A DNA stretch of 21,133 nucleotides from Gamarada debralockiae (lineage: Eukaryota > Ascomycota > Leotiomycetes > Helotiales > Hyphodiscaceae). The stretch covers positions 1 through 21,133 of the forward strand of contig NXFV01001600.1 of NCBI GenBank assembly GCA_002803225.1, written 5' to 3'. This document shows, one piece after another, positions 19,577 to 21,133 of this stretch. Below the pieces are notes generated by a model. It was not told the DNA's origin and ran no database searches. It saw nothing but the letters and a program-made list of their open reading frames with translations. The position numbers and the translations under genes are program-made. The first letter of the stretch is position 1; each line of letters begins with the position of its first letter.

Positions 19577-20282
19577 GGCAGCACTTTTTGATTTGGTTCT
19601 CGGGGAAGATGTTAGAGCATCGACAAGTGCGTGAACAAGAGCTTCAATGGCCCAGAGGGTTTGCAGAGATCAGAGAATTCTCCCAGTGAGATATCGATGG
19701 CAATGTCGAGAGTTGGGGGGCCTCCGATCCTTCGACAAGAATACAAAATGTGGTACTCTCGGACAAGCCTATGGTTACTGCGCCGTTGTGGCGCATATGC
19801 ACGGTTCTAGGATCTTTATCACCTCTTGACGGGATCTTCACGACAGACTGTCAGCTTACCAATTGACAAGCCTGGATGTATGATGCATGTGCATTTCCGC
19901 ATTGAAGCAGGCCGGACTTGGAAATTTTTGGAAACAGTTTGTAGGCGCTTACTCAGAACAAAGTTCGTCTATCCATGGCGGGTTGTCAGAAAGCAATAGA
20001 CACCTGAAAAAATCCATCACTTTCAGATAATCTTTTCTGTTAAGCGTACACAGTTCGTGACCTACATTCCCACATTTCAGCTCTGTTGCTTGAATACCCG
20101 TGCACTGAACTCAACAATTGACATTCTCTGGAAACATTGATCTCAGAAAATATAAATCAGCGCCCAGATTCAGCTTTTAGGACCGTACAGTATGTTGTTG
20201 TAGTAGTGGCAATGAACCTTGGGCTAATTTACATACAGGAAACTGGCCATTCTTTCTCCTGTCTTCGTCCCCAATATCATCA
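19577..20282. promoter_or_regulatory. Shared upstream region of divergent UstYa-like genes 2 and 3
   Basis: These 706 bases lie between the two start codons. A TATAAAT at 20151-20157 is about 130 bp before the ATG of gene 3. Open frames inside (for example 19647-19829 on the plus strand) show no domain, signal peptide or repeats. A bidirectional promoter is a reasonable inference; no operator could be identified. Confidence 0.4.
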
Positions 20283-21014
20283 ATGGCTCCAACAGACGAG
20301 TACGCAGTCATTAGTACCAATTCTGATGTGGACTCTGAAACACACTACGAAGATAAAGCAGACGAAGAGATCTTCGACAGAGCAGTTCTAGCTGCACGAA
20401 TATCAAAGAGGAGGTACAGATTTGTTCATGCTTCGGTGTTTCTCTGCGGACTTCTGACAGGAATCATAATTTCCCTGGGATTTGCGCCGTTGACACAAGA
20501 TGTCTTGCGAAGATTTAGATCTGGTACACATACCTCTGAACTTGTCAATGGCACAAATCTCGATGGGACCCAATGCGGAGACTCGTGGGAAGAGGCAGTC
20601 AGTCTTGGATGCCACTACGACGTGATGGCATCTCGATGGTACTCGGAAGAATGCTTCGATCAGGATGTACTAGATGATATGCTCGCGGAGCCTCAGGTCA
20701 ATTTCACGTGGTTCTCGGACAAGCTGCACACCCAAGAGGTTCCCACGGAACTTGCTTATTCTGGCCAATTCTATGTTCTCTATCCGCTTCATGACTTCCA
20801 TATCGCTCATTGCCTCTACCTCTGGAGGAGGTTGCATTACGCGGTTATACACAATCGACCTCTGGACGATGATTTGTTTGCTTATGAGCACACGATTCAT
20901 TGCACTAGGATGATACTCGAATGGCATGATCCGAATGCCAAGAAATCTCTCACAGCTGCGCATGCTGGAATTCCTTTCTGTAGAAACAATCCATTGGGCG
21001 TGCTTGGAGTCTAG
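20283..21014 (+). CDS. UstYa-family (DUF3328) oxidase-like protein 3
   Basis: This is a single-exon gene of 243 aa starting at the ATG at 20283. An acidic cytosolic tail is followed by a basic patch (SKRRYR) and a membrane helix near 47-66. The lumenal part opens with CGDSWEEAVSLGCHYDVMASRW and Cys124. Both family motifs are present: HIAHC at 173-177 and HTIHC at 203-207. The ending PFCRNNPLGVLGV is compatible with a full-length family member. Function (oxidative modification of a peptide product) is inferred from UstYa of ustiloxin-type pathways; the substrate is not visible. It is transcribed away from genes 1 and 2, and whatever lies right of the window would be next in its direction. Confidence 0.88.
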   Translation: MAPTDEYAVISTNSDVDSETHYEDKADEEIFDRAVLAARISKRRYRFVHASVFLCGLLTGIIISLGFAPLTQDVLRRFRSGTHTSELVNGTNLDGTQCGDSWEEAVSLGCHYDVMASRWYSEECFDQDVLDDMLAEPQVNFTWFSDKLHTQEVPTELAYSGQFYVLYPLHDFHIAHCLYLWRRLHYAVIHNRPLDDDLFAYEHTIHCTRMILEWHDPNAKKSLTAAHAGIPFCRNNPLGVLGV

Positions 21015-21119
21015 TAGTGTAGATGTATGATGGATAGAGTTCGGATAGAAGATTGAATATAAAAGTACTGGTACAAGGAATCAATGAGAAGGTCCTCCGC
21101 TACCTTCAAAATGATGTTG

Positions 21120-21133
21120 CCCCCCCCCCCCCC
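21120..21133. repeat. Run of 14 C at the window end
   Basis: The window closes with an uninterrupted C homopolymer. At the extreme end of the sequence this is most likely a contig or assembly edge artefact rather than biology, but a true poly-C tract at which assembly stopped is possible. Confidence 0.6.

Noticed and set aside
16185..20282. A dikaritin-type RiPP precursor with KR-separated core repeats
   Set aside because: I read the gaps between the UstYa-like genes in both directions and found no frame combining a signal peptide with repeated cores. A precursor outside the window remains possible.

Overview
The window looks like nuclear DNA of a filamentous ascomycete (Pezizomycotina). Genes are split by short GT-AG introns of about 47-160 nt with CTAAC/CTGAT-type branch points. 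The protein families (Zn2Cys6 regulator, alpha-1,3-glucan synthase, AA9 polysaccharide monooxygenase, UstYa/DUF3328 oxidases) are fungal. The species cannot be settled from the sequence alone. No tRNA, rRNA or CRISPR array was seen.

Layout. 1-84: terminal inverted repeat of a Tc1/mariner (pogo-like) transposon cut by the window edge. 677-2861 (+): four-exon Zn2Cys6 transcription factor. 2856-4175 (-): five-exon FAD-dependent D-amino-acid oxidase ending in a peroxisomal SRL signal. These two genes converge and their coding ends overlap by 6 bp. 4176-8197: about 4 kb of decayed sequence holding a broken histidine-phosphatase (phosphoglycerate-mutase-like) gene and a broken AA9 LPMO fragment. 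8198-16184 (+): a complete ten-exon alpha-1,3-glucan synthase of 2442 aa. All of its apparent frame breaks resolve as GT-AG introns. 16205-16385: a second, more degraded remnant of the same histidine-phosphatase family. 17290-21014: three intact, clearly diverged UstYa-family (DUF3328) genes, two on the minus strand and one on the plus. The window ends in a run of 14 C, probably a contig edge.

How the parts may work together. The regulator and the oxidase form a convergent pair, and CGG/CCG triplets upstream of the oxidase could be sites for this type of regulator (inference). The glucan synthase is a self-contained cell-wall polymer machine with amylase-like, synthase and multi-membrane domains. 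The three UstYa-like genes are the most suggestive part. Such proteins oxidise or cyclise peptides in fungal RiPP (dikaritin) and some NRPS pathways, and they usually travel with a precursor peptide or an NRPS. I found no repeat-bearing KR-processed precursor, NRPS, tyrosinase or methyltransferase here, so any partner probably lies beyond the right edge or is of an unrecognised kind.
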